From: Comamonas sp. GB3 AK4-5
GTDB lineage: Bacteria; Pseudomonadota; Gammaproteobacteria; Burkholderiales; Burkholderiaceae_C
NCBI RefSeq assembly: GCF_041320665.1
Contig: NZ_CP166730.1
Coordinates: forward strand, 3,596,001-3,660,000
DNA length: 64,000 nt
Direction: 5' to 3'
Position 1 is the first letter of the stretch, and each line of letters starts with the position of its first letter. Shown piece by piece: positions 8,994 to 18,756 of this stretch. Below the pieces are notes generated by a model, which was not told the origin of the DNA, did not search any database, and saw only the letters and a program-made list of their open reading frames with translations. The position numbers and the translations under genes are program-made.

Positions 8994-10982
8994 ATGTTCA
9001 CTGTCTTGCGTCCCCTCTCCCTGGCCTGTCTGTGTGCAGCCGCCAGCCTCTCCCATGCCCACACCACTGCGGACGCAGAGGAGCAGCTGGGCACCGTGGT
9101 GGTGACCGCCAGCGGCAATGCCGTGGATATCAAGGATGCGCCGGCCAGCATCTCCGTCATCACCCAGGAAGAGCTGCGCAGCCGCCCCTCCCACGAGCTG
9201 GCCGAGCTGCTGGCCGGCGTGGAAGGGGTGACGCTGAACCGCAGCGCCAATGGCTCGCCCACCCTACAGATGCGCGGCTTCGACCAGGCCTACACGCTGA
9301 TGCTGATCGATGGCAAGCGCGTGAACTCCAGCACCTCCATGTTCCGTGGCGGCTCGGCCTATGACAGCGGCTGGGTGCCGCTGGACGACATCGAGCGCGT
9401 GGAGGTGGTGCGCGGCCCCATGTCTTCGCTGTATGGCGCCGACGCCATCGGCGGCGTGGTCAACATCATCACCAAGCCCATAGGCACACGCTGGAAGGGC
9501 TCGGTCACGGCCGAGACCGTGCTGCAGCAGGACCGCGACCTGGCCGACAGCCAGAAGCTGGGCTTTTTGCTCAGCGGCCCGCTGGTGAGCAACAGCCTGG
9601 GCATCAAGCTCTATGGCAATTACGACCACCGCTCGGACAGCAAGGCCGAGAGCCGCTTCAACGCCGGCTACCCGCTGTTTGCCAGCACGCGCAACCGCCA
9701 TGCCGGCGGCCAGCTGGCCTGGCGGCCCGATGCACGCCAGACCATCACCTTCGATGCCGACACCAGCAGCAAGACCCAGGGCATGTACACCATGGAGCGC
9801 GACGCCTTTGCGCTGCGCCACAAGGGCAACTGGGGCGCGGCCACCACCGAGCTGACGCTGAGCACCGACGAGATCCGCAACCTCAAGGGCATGATCGACA
9901 CCCAGAACAACCCCAACCACTCCAACACCTACGGCCTGAACGGCAAGGCCAGCTTTCCGGTGGACTGGGGTAACCAGTTCCTCACCGTGGGCTTCGACGC
10001 CCGCAAGGAAAAACTCTACGACCCCGCCAACCTCAGCGGCTGGCCCGGCGTGCCCTCCACCCAGGGCAGTCCGACCACCTCGGTCTCCCAGTTCGCCCTG
10101 TTTGTGGAAGACGAAATCCGTATCACCGAGCGCCTGGCCATCACCCTGGGCAACCGCTTTGACCACCACGAGAACTTCGGTGGCAACCACAGCCCCCGCG
10201 CCTATGGCGTGTTCCACCTGAACAATGCCTGGACCGTGAAGGGCGGCATCTCCCGCGCCTTTCGCACGCCCACGCTGGTGCAAAACAGCCCCAACTGGGG
10301 CTCGGTGTCCTGCGGCAGCGCCACCACCGGCTGCTACATCATCGGCAGCAAAGACCTCAAGCCCGAAACCGCGCTGAGCAAGGAAATCGGCCTGCAATAC
10401 CAGCAGGGCGCGCACAACGCCAGCGTCACCGTGTTCGACACCAAGCTCAAGAACATGATCGACATCGAAAGCCGCACCAACAATGCGGCCCTGGCACCCG
10501 GGTACGACAACTTTGTCGGCTTTTTGCCCGATGGCCGCCCCATCTTCAGCTACCAGAACATCAACAGCGCCCGCACCCGGGGACTGGAAGCCAGCTGGAA
10601 ATGGCAGGCCACGGCCAATCTGGGCTTCAAGACCGCATACACCTATCTCTCGGCCAAGAACACCAGCAAGGCGGTGCACGCGCCACTGCTCAACCGCTCG
10701 CGCCACAACCTCAATATGAGCGCCGACTGGCGCCTGAATGCCCAATGGAGTCTGGCTGCCAACTGGCGTTTGCAAAGCGCGCAGGCCCTGAACACGGCCA
10801 ATACCGTGCGCAAGCCCGGCCATGGTCTGGTAGACCTGAGCGCGGCCTGGCAACTCAACCCCAGCACCACGCTGCGCGCCGGCATTCTGAATGTGGCCGA
10901 CCGCACATTTGAGCGCATCAACGCCAGCGACTACAGCGAAGAAGGCCGCCGTTTTTACCTGTCGCTGAACGCCCGCTTCTGA
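8994..10982 (+). CDS. TonB-dependent outer-membrane receptor, catecholate siderophore type
   Basis: A 662-residue TonB-dependent receptor. A signal peptide (about residues 1-22, ending SLSHAH) is followed by a TonB-box-like LGTVVVTAS, a plug domain (about 40-155, with VEVVRGPMSSLYGADAIGGV) and a 22-strand-type barrel ending in phenylalanine (FYLSLNARF). The sequence pattern is FepA/BfeA/CirA-like. An esterase of the Fes family directly downstream and an AraC regulator upstream point to a ferric catecholate such as enterobactin or its linear products. No siderophore synthesis genes are visible, so the locus probably serves uptake of foreign siderophores; that is inference from this window only. 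Confidence 0.92.
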   Translation: MFTVLRPLSLACLCAAASLSHAHTTADAEEQLGTVVVTASGNAVDIKDAPASISVITQEELRSRPSHELAELLAGVEGVTLNRSANGSPTLQMRGFDQAYTLMLIDGKRVNSSTSMFRGGSAYDSGWVPLDDIERVEVVRGPMSSLYGADAIGGVVNIITKPIGTRWKGSVTAETVLQQDRDLADSQKLGFLLSGPLVSNSLGIKLYGNYDHRSDSKAESRFNAGYPLFASTRNRHAGGQLAWRPDARQTITFDADTSSKTQGMYTMERDAFALRHKGNWGAATTELTLSTDEIRNLKGMIDTQNNPNHSNTYGLNGKASFPVDWGNQFLTVGFDARKEKLYDPANLSGWPGVPSTQGSPTTSVSQFALFVEDEIRITERLAITLGNRFDHHENFGGNHSPRAYGVFHLNNAWTVKGGISRAFRTPTLVQNSPNWGSVSCGSATTGCYIIGSKDLKPETALSKEIGLQYQQGAHNASVTVFDTKLKNMIDIESRTNNAALAPGYDNFVGFLPDGRPIFSYQNINSARTRGLEASWKWQATANLGFKTAYTYLSAKNTSKAVHAPLLNRSRHNLNMSADWRLNAQWSLAANWRLQSAQALNTANTVRKPGHGLVDLSAAWQLNPSTTLRAGILNVADRTFERINASDYSEEGRRFYLSLNARF

Positions 10983-11049
10983 CTCCCGCTTTACCCGGTC
11001 TGCCACACCACCCTGCACAGCCCGGCAGGCCTTTTCCTTTTTTGCTTGC

Positions 11050-12951
11050 ATGACCATGGCCCTGCTTTTCACTGCCCGCCCCCACAACCCGCACCAGCGC
11101 CCAGTTGCGCCCCTGCCTGGCCGATGGGCCATCCCTCTGTCCGCACTGCTGCTGGCAGGCCATGGCCTGTCCCTGGCGGCCGCTTCGCTGGCCGAAGGGG
11201 ATACCGTCGAGAAAAAGGCCGCCAGCACGCTGCGCTGCCAAACGTTCCCCCTGCCCACGGCCCACAGCGGCTGGCAAAGCTGTGCTGGTGCACTGCAGGG
11301 CGCGGAGCTGGCCGTGGACGCCCCTGCCGGCCAGCTGCTGCTGTGGACGCTGGATGGCGGTACCCACGCCCACCAGGTCCAGCTGCACGGCCCGGATGGC
11401 GCCCTGCTACGCCAATGGCCTGCCGTGCACAACGGCGCGCAGGATCTGGGCTGGATCACGCCCCTCGCCGGCACCTACCGGCTGCGGGCAGACAAGCCCT
11501 ATTTCACGCAGGAAGCCGCCGATGCACCGCCCATGCAGTGGCGGCTGCGCGCCAACGGCCCTGCCCGCGCCGACAGCGCTGCGGCGGCCTTGGCCACACC
11601 CGCAGCCACTCCACCGGCATCACCGCTGTTGCTTCAACTTCAGGAGCAGCTTGCACTTGCTAGCAAAGCGCAGAAGGCCGATTTGATTCAAAGTTTCTGG
11701 CAGACCGTGCAAGCCCGTGGCACACCGCTGCTGGAAGCCCTCCCCCATCCACAAGAGGCCCTGGCCACCTTTTTGTGGCGCGCGCCGGCCGGCACCGCCG
11801 ACCAGGCCCATGCCGTGCGGCTGGACTGGGCCATGCGCTCGGCCGACACCCCCCGGCTGCAACAGCTGCCGGGCACCGACATCTGGCAGCTCAGCCTGCC
11901 GCTGCCGCGCGGCCTGCGCGCGGCCTACCAGCTCGTGGTCGACCCAGTGCGCCATCCCGCAGCAGAGGGCCAGGCCCTCAGCCGCATGCAGCAAATGCAA
12001 ACCCAGCAGCTGGCCGCCCAGCGCGATGCGCTCAACCCCCATGTCTGGCATGCGGGCAACCCGGCGCTGTCCGCCGACAGCGCGGCCGCCCGCCATGCCC
12101 AGCGCTCGGCCCTAGACATTCCCGCCAGCGGAGCGCTGCACAACCAGGCCAGCAACAACCCGCTGCCCGCGCTGAATGGGCAGCTGCAGCATCTGCGCTT
12201 TGCCAGCAGCCAGCTGGGCAATACCCGCAGCCTCAGCCTCTATCTGCCGCCCGGCACGCATACGCCCGCCAGCCTGCCCTTGCTGCTGCTGTTTGACCGC
12301 GAGGCCTATCTGGAACGGGTGCAACTGCCCCAGCGCCTGGAAGGCTGGATCGCCCAAGGCCAGATCCTGCCCATGGCCGTGCTGCTGGTGGCCAACCCCA
12401 CGCGCGAAGACCGCGCCAAGGAGCTGCCCCCGCACAGCGATGCCTTTGGCCGCATGCTGGCCACCGAGCTGCTGCCCTGGTTGCGCGCCCGCACCCCAGC
12501 GTTGGCGCGCAATGCCAGCCAGGTGGTGGTGGCAGGCTCCAGCTACGGCGGCCTGGCCTCGGGCTATCTGGGCTGGGCCCACCCCGAAGCCTTTGGCAAT
12601 GTGCTGAGCCTGTCCGGCTCCTACTGGTGGGCCCCCACGCCCCCCACCGGCCAGGCCGCGCACCGCTGGAGCGAGGGTGACTGGTTCATGCAGCAGGTGG
12701 CGCGGAGCCCCACCCGCCCGGTGCGCTGGCACCTGGGCTACGGCCTGCTGGAGCGTGGCGTCAACGGCGAAGGCGGTCTGGTGGACAACAACCGCCACCT
12801 GCGCAATGTGCTGCAGGCCAAGGGCTACACGGTGAGCAGCGACGAATTCGCCGGCGGCCATGACTACTACGCCTGGGACCAGGCCATCTTGCGCGGCCTG
12901 CAGGCCCTGGGCTTCAACGGCCCGGCCGCAGCACAGCTCACCAAGCCTTAA
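11050..12951 (+). CDS. fes: Exported enterochelin-esterase-like protein with extra N-terminal domain
   Basis: A 633-residue protein with an N-terminal hydrophobic segment (about residues 20-45) that fits a signal peptide or anchor. Residues ~55-165 form a beta-rich domain of uncertain family. Residues ~195-305 match the Fes N-terminal (DUF3327) pattern (FW..., GTPLLEALP, ATFLWRAP, LPGTDIWQLSLPLPRG). Residues ~345-630 are an esterase-D-type alpha/beta hydrolase with nucleophile S498 in AGSSYGG. Cytoplasmic Fes proteins have about 400 residues, so this is longer and exported, suggesting siderophore hydrolysis in the periplasm as for PfeE. It follows the TonB receptor by 67 bp and is probably co-transcribed. 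Its stop overlaps the stop of the convergent LysR gene. Confidence 0.82.
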   Translation: MTMALLFTARPHNPHQRPVAPLPGRWAIPLSALLLAGHGLSLAAASLAEGDTVEKKAASTLRCQTFPLPTAHSGWQSCAGALQGAELAVDAPAGQLLLWTLDGGTHAHQVQLHGPDGALLRQWPAVHNGAQDLGWITPLAGTYRLRADKPYFTQEAADAPPMQWRLRANGPARADSAAAALATPAATPPASPLLLQLQEQLALASKAQKADLIQSFWQTVQARGTPLLEALPHPQEALATFLWRAPAGTADQAHAVRLDWAMRSADTPRLQQLPGTDIWQLSLPLPRGLRAAYQLVVDPVRHPAAEGQALSRMQQMQTQQLAAQRDALNPHVWHAGNPALSADSAAARHAQRSALDIPASGALHNQASNNPLPALNGQLQHLRFASSQLGNTRSLSLYLPPGTHTPASLPLLLLFDREAYLERVQLPQRLEGWIAQGQILPMAVLLVANPTREDRAKELPPHSDAFGRMLATELLPWLRARTPALARNASQVVVAGSSYGGLASGYLGWAHPEAFGNVLSLSGSYWWAPTPPTGQAAHRWSEGDWFMQQVARSPTRPVRWHLGYGLLERGVNGEGGLVDNNRHLRNVLQAKGYTVSSDEFAGGHDYYAWDQAILRGLQALGFNGPAAAQLTKP

Positions 12952-13856
12952 TCCACCCGCAATTGCGCGGCCAGGCACTGCAGCACGGCGTCCACCTTGG
13001 GCAGCAGTTGCCGACCCACGGGCCACACCAGGTGCAGGGGCAAGCCATCGGTGGCCAGCGCGGGGCAGAGCTGCACCAGCGCGCCGCTGGCAATGTCTTC
13101 GCGCACCAGCCAGGTGGCCAGCTGGGCAATGCCGCAGCCGGCCTTGACGGCGGCCACCTGGGCCTCGGCATTGCCCACCACCACCCGGCCTTCCACCTCG
13201 CGCCGCTGCACCGGCCCGGCTTGCTGCGCCAGCAGCCAGGGGCTGGTGCTGCCATCGGCCTTGCCATAGAGCACGGCCGCATGCTGCAGCAGCGCAGCGG
13301 GCGAGCCGGGTGTGCCCTGGCGCGCCAGATAGTCCGGTGCGGCGCAAAAAATCAGGCGCTCGCTGCCCAGATAGCGGTGACCGATGTTGGCAGGCCAGTG
13401 CGCGGGCCCGCCTATGCGCACGGCCAGGTCTATGCCCTCGTCCTGCAGATCGACAAAGCGGTCGGTGAAGGACACATGGGGTCGCAGCTGGGGGTGCTGC
13501 TGCATCAGATTCAGCAGCAGCGGCCAGACACACAAACGGCCAAAGGTGGCCGGCATGTCCAGGCGCAAACGGCCCACGGGCTCGCTGCGCTGGGCGGCCA
13601 GCACGGCCTCGCCCTCTTCCAGATCGGCCAGCACGCGCACACAGGTGCGGTAGTAGGCAGCGCCGGCCTCCGTCAGCGCCAGGCTGCGGGTGCTGCGCGC
13701 AAACAGCCGCGTGCCCAGGCGCTCCTCCAGCCGCGCCACGCTTTTGCTGACGGCAGAGCTGCTCAGGTGCAAGCGTTCTGCCGCTGCGGTAAAACTGCCA
13801 GCGTCGGCCACTGCCACCAGGGTGGCGATGCCTTTGAGCCGCTCCGAAGCCATCAT
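12948..13856 (-). CDS. LysR-family regulator
   Basis: A 302-residue LysR-type protein with the helix-turn-helix at residues 4-64 (GSFTAAAERLHLSSSAVSKS) and a ligand domain of the group that often controls drug exporters or quinone reductases (FGRLCVWPLL, VDLAVRIG). It is divergent from the MFS gene at 13965 with 108 bp between starts and an inverted repeat in the gap, so the MFS exporter is its likely target. Its stop codon TAA and that of the convergent esterase gene share the four bases 12948-12951 (TTAA). Confidence 0.88.
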   Translation of the reverse strand: MMASERLKGIATLVAVADAGSFTAAAERLHLSSSAVSKSVARLEERLGTRLFARSTRSLALTEAGAAYYRTCVRVLADLEEGEAVLAAQRSEPVGRLRLDMPATFGRLCVWPLLLNLMQQHPQLRPHVSFTDRFVDLQDEGIDLAVRIGGPAHWPANIGHRYLGSERLIFCAAPDYLARQGTPGSPAALLQHAAVLYGKADGSTSPWLLAQQAGPVQRREVEGRVVVGNAEAQVAAVKAGCGIAQLATWLVREDIASGALVQLCPALATDGLPLHLVWPVGRQLLPKVDAVLQCLAAQLRVD

Positions 13857-13870
13857 GGCGCCCTCATTAG

Positions 13871-13891
13871 AGAATTCAGTTCATTAATTCT
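13871..13891. promoter_or_regulatory. Candidate LysR operator
   Basis: AGAATT and AATTCT are a perfect 6-bp inverted repeat separated by 9 bases, in the gap between the divergent LysR and MFS genes, 15 bp before the LysR start. The spacing and T/A pattern fit a LysR-type binding site. Confidence 0.45.
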
Positions 13892-13964
13892 AGGAAAAAT
13901 CATCCCGGATAAGAAATTGATTCACCCATAGACTGCCGCCGGTTCATTCGACGGAGTCTTTCCC

Positions 13965-15146
13965 ATGTCTTCTCTTTCAGTCGCCGGCACCGCGGGCGGC
14001 GCCTCCCGCAGCGGCCTGTCCATTGCCATTCTGGCGGTGGCCGCTTTTGTCATCGTCACCACCGAATACCTCATCGTCGGCCTGCTGCCCGCGCTGGCCC
14101 GCGACCTGGGCATCTCCATCTCTGCCGCGGGCCAGTTGGTCACCCTGTTTGCCTTTACGGTGATGCTATTCGGCCCGGTGCTGACGGCCTTGCTGTCCCA
14201 CCTGGCACGCAAGCCGCTGTTCATTGCCATCTTGCTGCTCTTTGCCGCCTCCAACGCCCTGGCGGCCGTGGCGCCCAATGTCTGGGTGCTGGCCCTGGCC
14301 CGCTTTGTGCCGGCGCTGGCGCTGCCGGTGTTCTGGGGTACGGCCAGCGAGACGGCAGGGCAACTGGCCGGTCCACAGCGCGCCGGCCGTGCCGTCTCCC
14401 AGGTGTATCTGGGCATTTCGGCCGCGTTGTTGTTCGGCATTCCGCTGGGCACGCTGGCCGCCGACGCCATAGGCTGGCGCGGTACGTTCTGGGTGCTGGC
14501 CGGTCTGTCGCTGGCCATGGCCTTGGCGCTGGCGGTCTTTATGCCCGCTGTCGCGCCGTCACCGCGGCTGCGCCTGGCCGAGCAGGCAGGCCTGCTGCGG
14601 GATGGGCGCTTTGTGGCCCAGGTGCTGCTGTCGGTGCTGGTCTTCACCGCCATGTTCACGGCCTACACCTATCTGGCCGACCTGCTGGAGCGCGTGGCCG
14701 GCGTGGCACCTGCCCATGTGGGCTGGTGGCTGATGGGCTTTGGCGCCATAGGCCTGGCGGGCAACTGGCTGGGCGGGCGCTGGGTCGAGCGCAGCCCGCT
14801 GGGCGCTACAGCGGCCTGCACGCTGCTGCTGGCCCTGGGCATGGCGGCCAGCGTACCGCTGGCGGATTCCCCTGCCTTGTTGGTCCTGGCGTTGGCGGTC
14901 TGGGGCATTGCCTATACCGCGTTGTTTCCCATTTGCCAGGTACGTGTCATGCAATCGGCCCGGCAGGCCCAGGCACTGGCCGGCAGCCTGAATGTATCGG
15001 CCGCCAACGCCGGTACCGGTCTGGGCGCCATCATCGGTGGACTGGTGATTGGGCAATGGGGCTTGGCGTCCATAGGCCATGTGGCCGCCGGCATTGCCCT
15101 GCTGGCCCTGCTGATGGCCTTGTGCATGCGACGGGCAGATCGCTAG
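13965..15146 (+). CDS. MFS exporter of the AraJ/SotB-like (DHA1) group
   Basis: A 393-residue inner-membrane protein with about 12 hydrophobic helices. The first helix carries [22 protein letters not shown], the usual opening of the DHA1 drug/sugar efflux group, and [11 protein letters not shown] and [19 protein letters not shown] follow. Proteins of this group export drugs, sugars or amino-acid derivatives; the substrate here is unknown. The gene is divergent from a LysR gene, its probable regulator. Its last four bases overlap the end of the convergent MFS gene, a paralog of the same group. Confidence 0.88.
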   Translation: MSSLSVAGTAGGASRSGLSIAILAVAAFVIVTTEYLIVGLLPALARDLGISISAAGQLVTLFAFTVMLFGPVLTALLSHLARKPLFIAILLLFAASNALAAVAPNVWVLALARFVPALALPVFWGTASETAGQLAGPQRAGRAVSQVYLGISAALLFGIPLGTLAADAIGWRGTFWVLAGLSLAMALALAVFMPAVAPSPRLRLAEQAGLLRDGRFVAQVLLSVLVFTAMFTAYTYLADLLERVAGVAPAHVGWWLMGFGAIGLAGNWLGGRWVERSPLGATAACTLLLALGMAASVPLADSPALLVLALAVWGIAYTALFPICQVRVMQSARQAQALAGSLNVSAANAGTGLGAIIGGLVIGQWGLASIGHVAAGIALLALLMALCMRRADR

Positions 15147-16360
15147 CGCTGGGGCACAGGGTGAAAGCTGCCCGCCCATTTCCAGGTGGCATAGGCACAC
15201 CACAGCAGGCCCAGCAAGGCCAGGCTGCCGCCCACATGGCCCAGGTGCTGCATGCCGGCATGGGTGCCCACCTGGCTGCCCAGCAATGCGCCGGCGCCTA
15301 TGCCCACATTGAACAGGCCGGAGAACAGCGACATGCCCACATCCGTGGCGTCTGATGCCAGGCGCAGCACCTTGGCCTGCAACACCAGGGCCATGCCCAA
15401 CATGGCTACGCCCCACACGGCACACACCGCATACAGGCCGGGCAACCAGGCCGTGCTAGGCAGCAGCAGCCACAGGCTGGCCGTCAGCACCGCCAGCGCC
15501 AGCAGCAAAAAGCTGCGCGGAAAACGCAGGCCAAAGGCGCTAAAGCACAGACTGCCCACAATGCCCATGCCGCCGAACAGCAGCAGCACCAGGGTGGTGA
15601 CATGAGGGCTCAAGCCGCCCACCTGCTGCACCAGGGGCTCGATATAGCTGTAGACGGTGAACTGCGCCGTCACCATCAGGATCAAGAGCGCATAGGTGGC
15701 CAGCAGGGCCGGACGGCGCAGCAGCATGGGGATGGAGCGGGCCGAGCCCGCGTTCTCGCTGGGCAGCAGCGGCAGCAGCGCACGCAGCACCAGCATCACC
15801 GCCAGCGCCACCACGCCGATGACGCCAAAGGTGGTGCGCCAGCCCAGGGCCTCGCCCACCACACGGCCCAGTGGAATGCCCAGCACCATGGCCAGCGTGG
15901 TGCCGGTGGCCAGCAGGCCCAGGGCCTGGGTCTTGCGCCCCGCAGGGGCCACGCGCACGGCCAGCGCGGCCGTGATGGACCAGAACACCGCATGCGCCAG
16001 CGCAATGCCTATGCGGCTGACGAGCAGCACGCCATAGCTCCAGGCCACGGCCGACAGCGCATGGCTGGCAATGAAGAGCGCAAACACCCCCATCAGCAAA
16101 CGACGGCGCTCCCAGTGGCGCGTGAGCAGCATGCAGGGCAGCGAAGCCAGAGCCACCACCCAGGCGTAAATGGTCAGCATCAGGCCCACCTGCTCGGTGC
16201 GCATGCCAAAGCTGGCGCTCAGGTCGCTGAGCAAGCCCACGGGCACAAATTCGGTGGTGTTGAAGACAAAAGCGGCCAGCGCCAGCGCAATCACGCCCAC
16301 CCAGGCACGAAAGTCAGATACCGCCACGGGCGCCACGGAAGATTCACGAGAAGAAGACAT
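15143..16360 (-). CDS. MFS exporter of the SotB-like (DHA1) group
   Basis: A 405-residue membrane protein with about 12 helices. The start is ATG 16360 ([20 protein letters not shown]); the open frame continues upstream through the promoter region but has no family match there. The helix-1 pattern [22 protein letters not shown] and [18 protein letters not shown] place it with SotB/YdeA-like sugar or drug exporters. It is divergent from the MarR-GNAT fusion gene, with a perfect palindrome between the starts, so that protein is its probable regulator. Its stop overlaps the stop of the convergent MFS gene by 4 bp. Confidence 0.87.
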   Translation of the reverse strand: MSSSRESSVAPVAVSDFRAWVGVIALALAAFVFNTTEFVPVGLLSDLSASFGMRTEQVGLMLTIYAWVVALASLPCMLLTRHWERRRLLMGVFALFIASHALSAVAWSYGVLLVSRIGIALAHAVFWSITAALAVRVAPAGRKTQALGLLATGTTLAMVLGIPLGRVVGEALGWRTTFGVIGVVALAVMLVLRALLPLLPSENAGSARSIPMLLRRPALLATYALLILMVTAQFTVYSYIEPLVQQVGGLSPHVTTLVLLLFGGMGIVGSLCFSAFGLRFPRSFLLLALAVLTASLWLLLPSTAWLPGLYAVCAVWGVAMLGMALVLQAKVLRLASDATDVGMSLFSGLFNVGIGAGALLGSQVGTHAGMQHLGHVGGSLALLGLLWCAYATWKWAGSFHPVPQR

Positions 16361-16455
16361 ACAAAGCATCAAAAAAACCGCAGACCCGGCCCCAAGCAGG
16401 CCGGGTGCGGGGTCCGCATGGTACGCCTCTACAGGATATGCGCGCGGCGCAAATT

Positions 16456-16470
16456 GTTGTACGCTACAAC
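16456..16470. promoter_or_regulatory. Palindromic operator, probably for the MarR-GNAT protein
   Basis: GTTGTACGCTACAAC is a perfect 15-bp inverted repeat (6-bp arms, CGC centre), 27 bp before the MarR-GNAT start and about 95 bp before the MFS start. Size and symmetry are typical of MarR operators in divergent promoters, and its position would allow control of both genes. Confidence 0.6.
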
Positions 16471-16496
16471 CATATACACGCCCACCAAAGGCCACC

Positions 16497-17456
16497 ATGG
16501 CTGCCGACACCCACCTGGTCACCGCCGTCCGCACCGCATCGCGCACCATGGTGCGCGAGCTGGGTTTTATGCACACCACGCTGGCTGGCAGCGATTATTC
16601 GCCTTCCGCAGTGCACACGCTGCTGGAGCTCGAGATCCAGGGCGCCCTCACCGCGGCCCAGTTGGTGGGACTGCTGGGGCTGGAGAAGTCCAGCGTCAGC
16701 CGCCTGCTGGCCAAGCTGGAAGCCGCCGGAGAAATTGCGCCAGGCAGGGCCAGCGATGCCCGCGCCAAGCCGCTGCAGCTGACGGCCCAGGGCCGGCAAA
16801 CAGCCGCAGCCATCCATGCCTACGGCCAGCAGCGGGTGCAGACAGCGCTGCGCCACCTGAACCCGGCGCAGCAACAGGCCGTGGCCCAGGGCCTGGCCAC
16901 TTACGCTGGCGCGCTGCAGGCCAGCCGCCAGGGCGAGACCCAGGCCCGGCCCCCTGCCATCGAGATTCATGCCGGCTACCGCCCCGGGCTGATAGGCCGC
17001 GTGGCCGAGATGCATGCCTGCTTCTACGCCCGCCATGCCGGCTTTGGTCAGTTCTTTGAAAGCCAGGTAGCCAGCGGCCTGGCCGAGTTTGCCGCCAGGC
17101 TGAGCCAGGATGGCAACCAGATTTGGTGCGCCACGCTACATGGGCGCATCGTGGGGGCCATCGCCATCGATGGCCAGGACCTGGGTGGACAGCAAGCCCA
17201 TTTGCGCTGGTTCATCTTGGACGATGGCTGCCGTGGCCTGGGTGTGGGCCAGCAATTGCTGCGCACGGCCCTGGATTTTTGCGACGTACAGGGCTTTGCC
17301 GCGACCCAGCTGTGGACTTTTGCCGGCCTGGATGCAGCCCGCCACCTGTACGAGGCCCAGGGCTTTGCCCTGGTGCACCAGGCCACCGGTAGCCAGTGGG
17401 GCAGCGCGGTGACCGAGCAGCAGTTCAGCCGCCCTCGGCCTGCCGGATGCCGCTAA
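16497..17456 (+). CDS. MarR-GNAT fusion: MarR-type regulator with C-terminal acetyltransferase
   Basis: A 319-residue two-domain protein. Residues ~1-145 are a MarR winged helix ([55 protein letters not shown]). Residues ~160-315 are a GNAT acetyltransferase with the acetyl-CoA loop motif [10 protein letters not shown]. This fusion class is known in Proteobacteria, but substrates are mostly undefined. The start at 16497 ([12 protein letters not shown]) is preferred over upstream in-frame codons that run through the palindrome and the divergent gene. It probably represses the divergent MFS gene; the acetyltransferase may modify the exported compound. Both roles are inferred. Confidence 0.9.
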   Translation: MAADTHLVTAVRTASRTMVRELGFMHTTLAGSDYSPSAVHTLLELEIQGALTAAQLVGLLGLEKSSVSRLLAKLEAAGEIAPGRASDARAKPLQLTAQGRQTAAAIHAYGQQRVQTALRHLNPAQQQAVAQGLATYAGALQASRQGETQARPPAIEIHAGYRPGLIGRVAEMHACFYARHAGFGQFFESQVASGLAEFAARLSQDGNQIWCATLHGRIVGAIAIDGQDLGGQQAHLRWFILDDGCRGLGVGQQLLRTALDFCDVQGFAATQLWTFAGLDAARHLYEAQGFALVHQATGSQWGSAVTEQQFSRPRPAGCR

Positions 17457-17730
17457 CAAAACCATAGCTGTCTGTACAGATGGTGTCTGCACTTACCGTG
17501 TATTTCAGTGCTTGTTGCCAGAATATGTACGAGCGCTGCCTTGCTCACCCGGCACATGGTCCCGACAACTGATACAAGGTCTATGGCATGGGGCAGCCAT
17601 GCAAATACAAAGCGCATACCCTAGGCCAGCCAGGGCCACCACGGCCACGTTGACAGCAGGGCTGGCACAGGGACCAATGCCCACCAGCCCGCGATGTCCG
17701 TGGGAACTTGATCTCTGAGAGGCCATCGAT

Positions 17731-18756
17731 ATGTTGGATTTGGGTACGCATTGGAAGCCTGTACGCCGAATGCTGGGTGCCGCGATGTGGATGGCCGCCA
17801 TCTGCCTGCCGCACAGTGGCAACGCACAAGTCTCACGCCTCGAAGTCACGCCACTCCAGTCGGTCACGCTGTCCGACCAGGAGTTCCTGATCGGCCGCGA
17901 AGACGGCAAACCCGTGGTGATCGCCGGGGAGCTTCGCCTCCCGGGCTTTGGCGCTGGCCGACGGCCCCTGGTCATCCTGCTGCACGGCTCCGGCGGCCCG
18001 GGCTGGGGCGTCGTGGACTGGGAGCAAAAGTTTCTCGACATGGGCGTGGCCACTTTTGTACTCGACAGCTTTACCGGCCGCGGCATTGTGGACACCACCA
18101 ATGACCAGGCCCAGCTCGGTCGCCTGACGCAAACCGTGGACGCCTACCGCGCGCTGGCACTGCTGTCCCGGCATCCGCGCATCGATCCCCACCGCATCAT
18201 GCTGATCGGATTTTCCCGAGGGGGGCAAAACGCGCTGTACGCCAGCCTCAAACGCTTCCAGCGCATGCACCTGACCTCCACCACGCCGCCTTTTGCGGCC
18301 TATGTCGCCTTCTACCCGGACTGCAGCTATACCTACCGTGACGACGAGGAGCTCGCTCCCGCACCCGTGCGCATTTTTCATGGCACTGCAGACACCTTCA
18401 GCCGCTCCAGCACCTGCCGCGCCTATGTGCAGCGGCTGCGCGCCAAAGGCCAGGACATTCAGATCACCGAGTACCCCGGGGCACAGCATGTATTTGACTC
18501 ACGGATACTGCAGCAGCCCATCGCACTGCCCCAGGCACAGAGCACACGCAACTGCCAGACCATAGAGTCCGAAGAGGGCAAGCTGGTGAGTGCCACCACC
18601 CGCCAGCCCTTTAGCTACGCCGACGCCTGCGTCGAGCGCGGCGCAACCATGGCCTATGACGAGCAGGCCGCGACCGAGGCGGAAAAAGCCGTGCGCAAAC
18701 TGGTCACCGAGATGCTCAAACCCTTGAGCCCAGCCCTGCTCAATAAGCTACCGTGA
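17731..18756 (+). CDS. Secreted dienelactone-hydrolase-like alpha/beta hydrolase
   Basis: A 341-residue alpha/beta hydrolase. A signal-peptide-like segment covers about residues 14-33 (MLGAAMWMAAICLP, ending NAQ); ATG at residue 14 is an alternative start. The oxyanion-hole region LLHGSGGPGWG precedes nucleophile S162 in IGFSRGG, D221 in FHGTADTF and H253 in GAQHVFD, a complete triad in dienelactone-hydrolase order. Three or four cysteines in the second half suggest disulfides in the periplasm. The substrate is unknown. The gene overlaps the end of the convergent NAD(P)-binding gene by 17 bp. The 274 bp upstream hold no other gene that I can see. Confidence 0.82.
   Translation: MLDLGTHWKPVRRMLGAAMWMAAICLPHSGNAQVSRLEVTPLQSVTLSDQEFLIGREDGKPVVIAGELRLPGFGAGRRPLVILLHGSGGPGWGVVDWEQKFLDMGVATFVLDSFTGRGIVDTTNDQAQLGRLTQTVDAYRALALLSRHPRIDPHRIMLIGFSRGGQNALYASLKRFQRMHLTSTTPPFAAYVAFYPDCSYTYRDDEELAPAPVRIFHGTADTFSRSSTCRAYVQRLRAKGQDIQITEYPGAQHVFDSRILQQPIALPQAQSTRNCQTIESEEGKLVSATTRQPFSYADACVERGATMAYDEQAATEAEKAVRKLVTEMLKPLSPALLNKLP

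Noticed and set aside
9264..11474. A 736-codon frame on the minus strand across the TonB receptor gene
   Set aside because: It is antisense to a clear TonB receptor and esterase; the open frame results from high GC and lack of stop codons in that frame. Composition is low-complexity Gly/Ala/Val/His.
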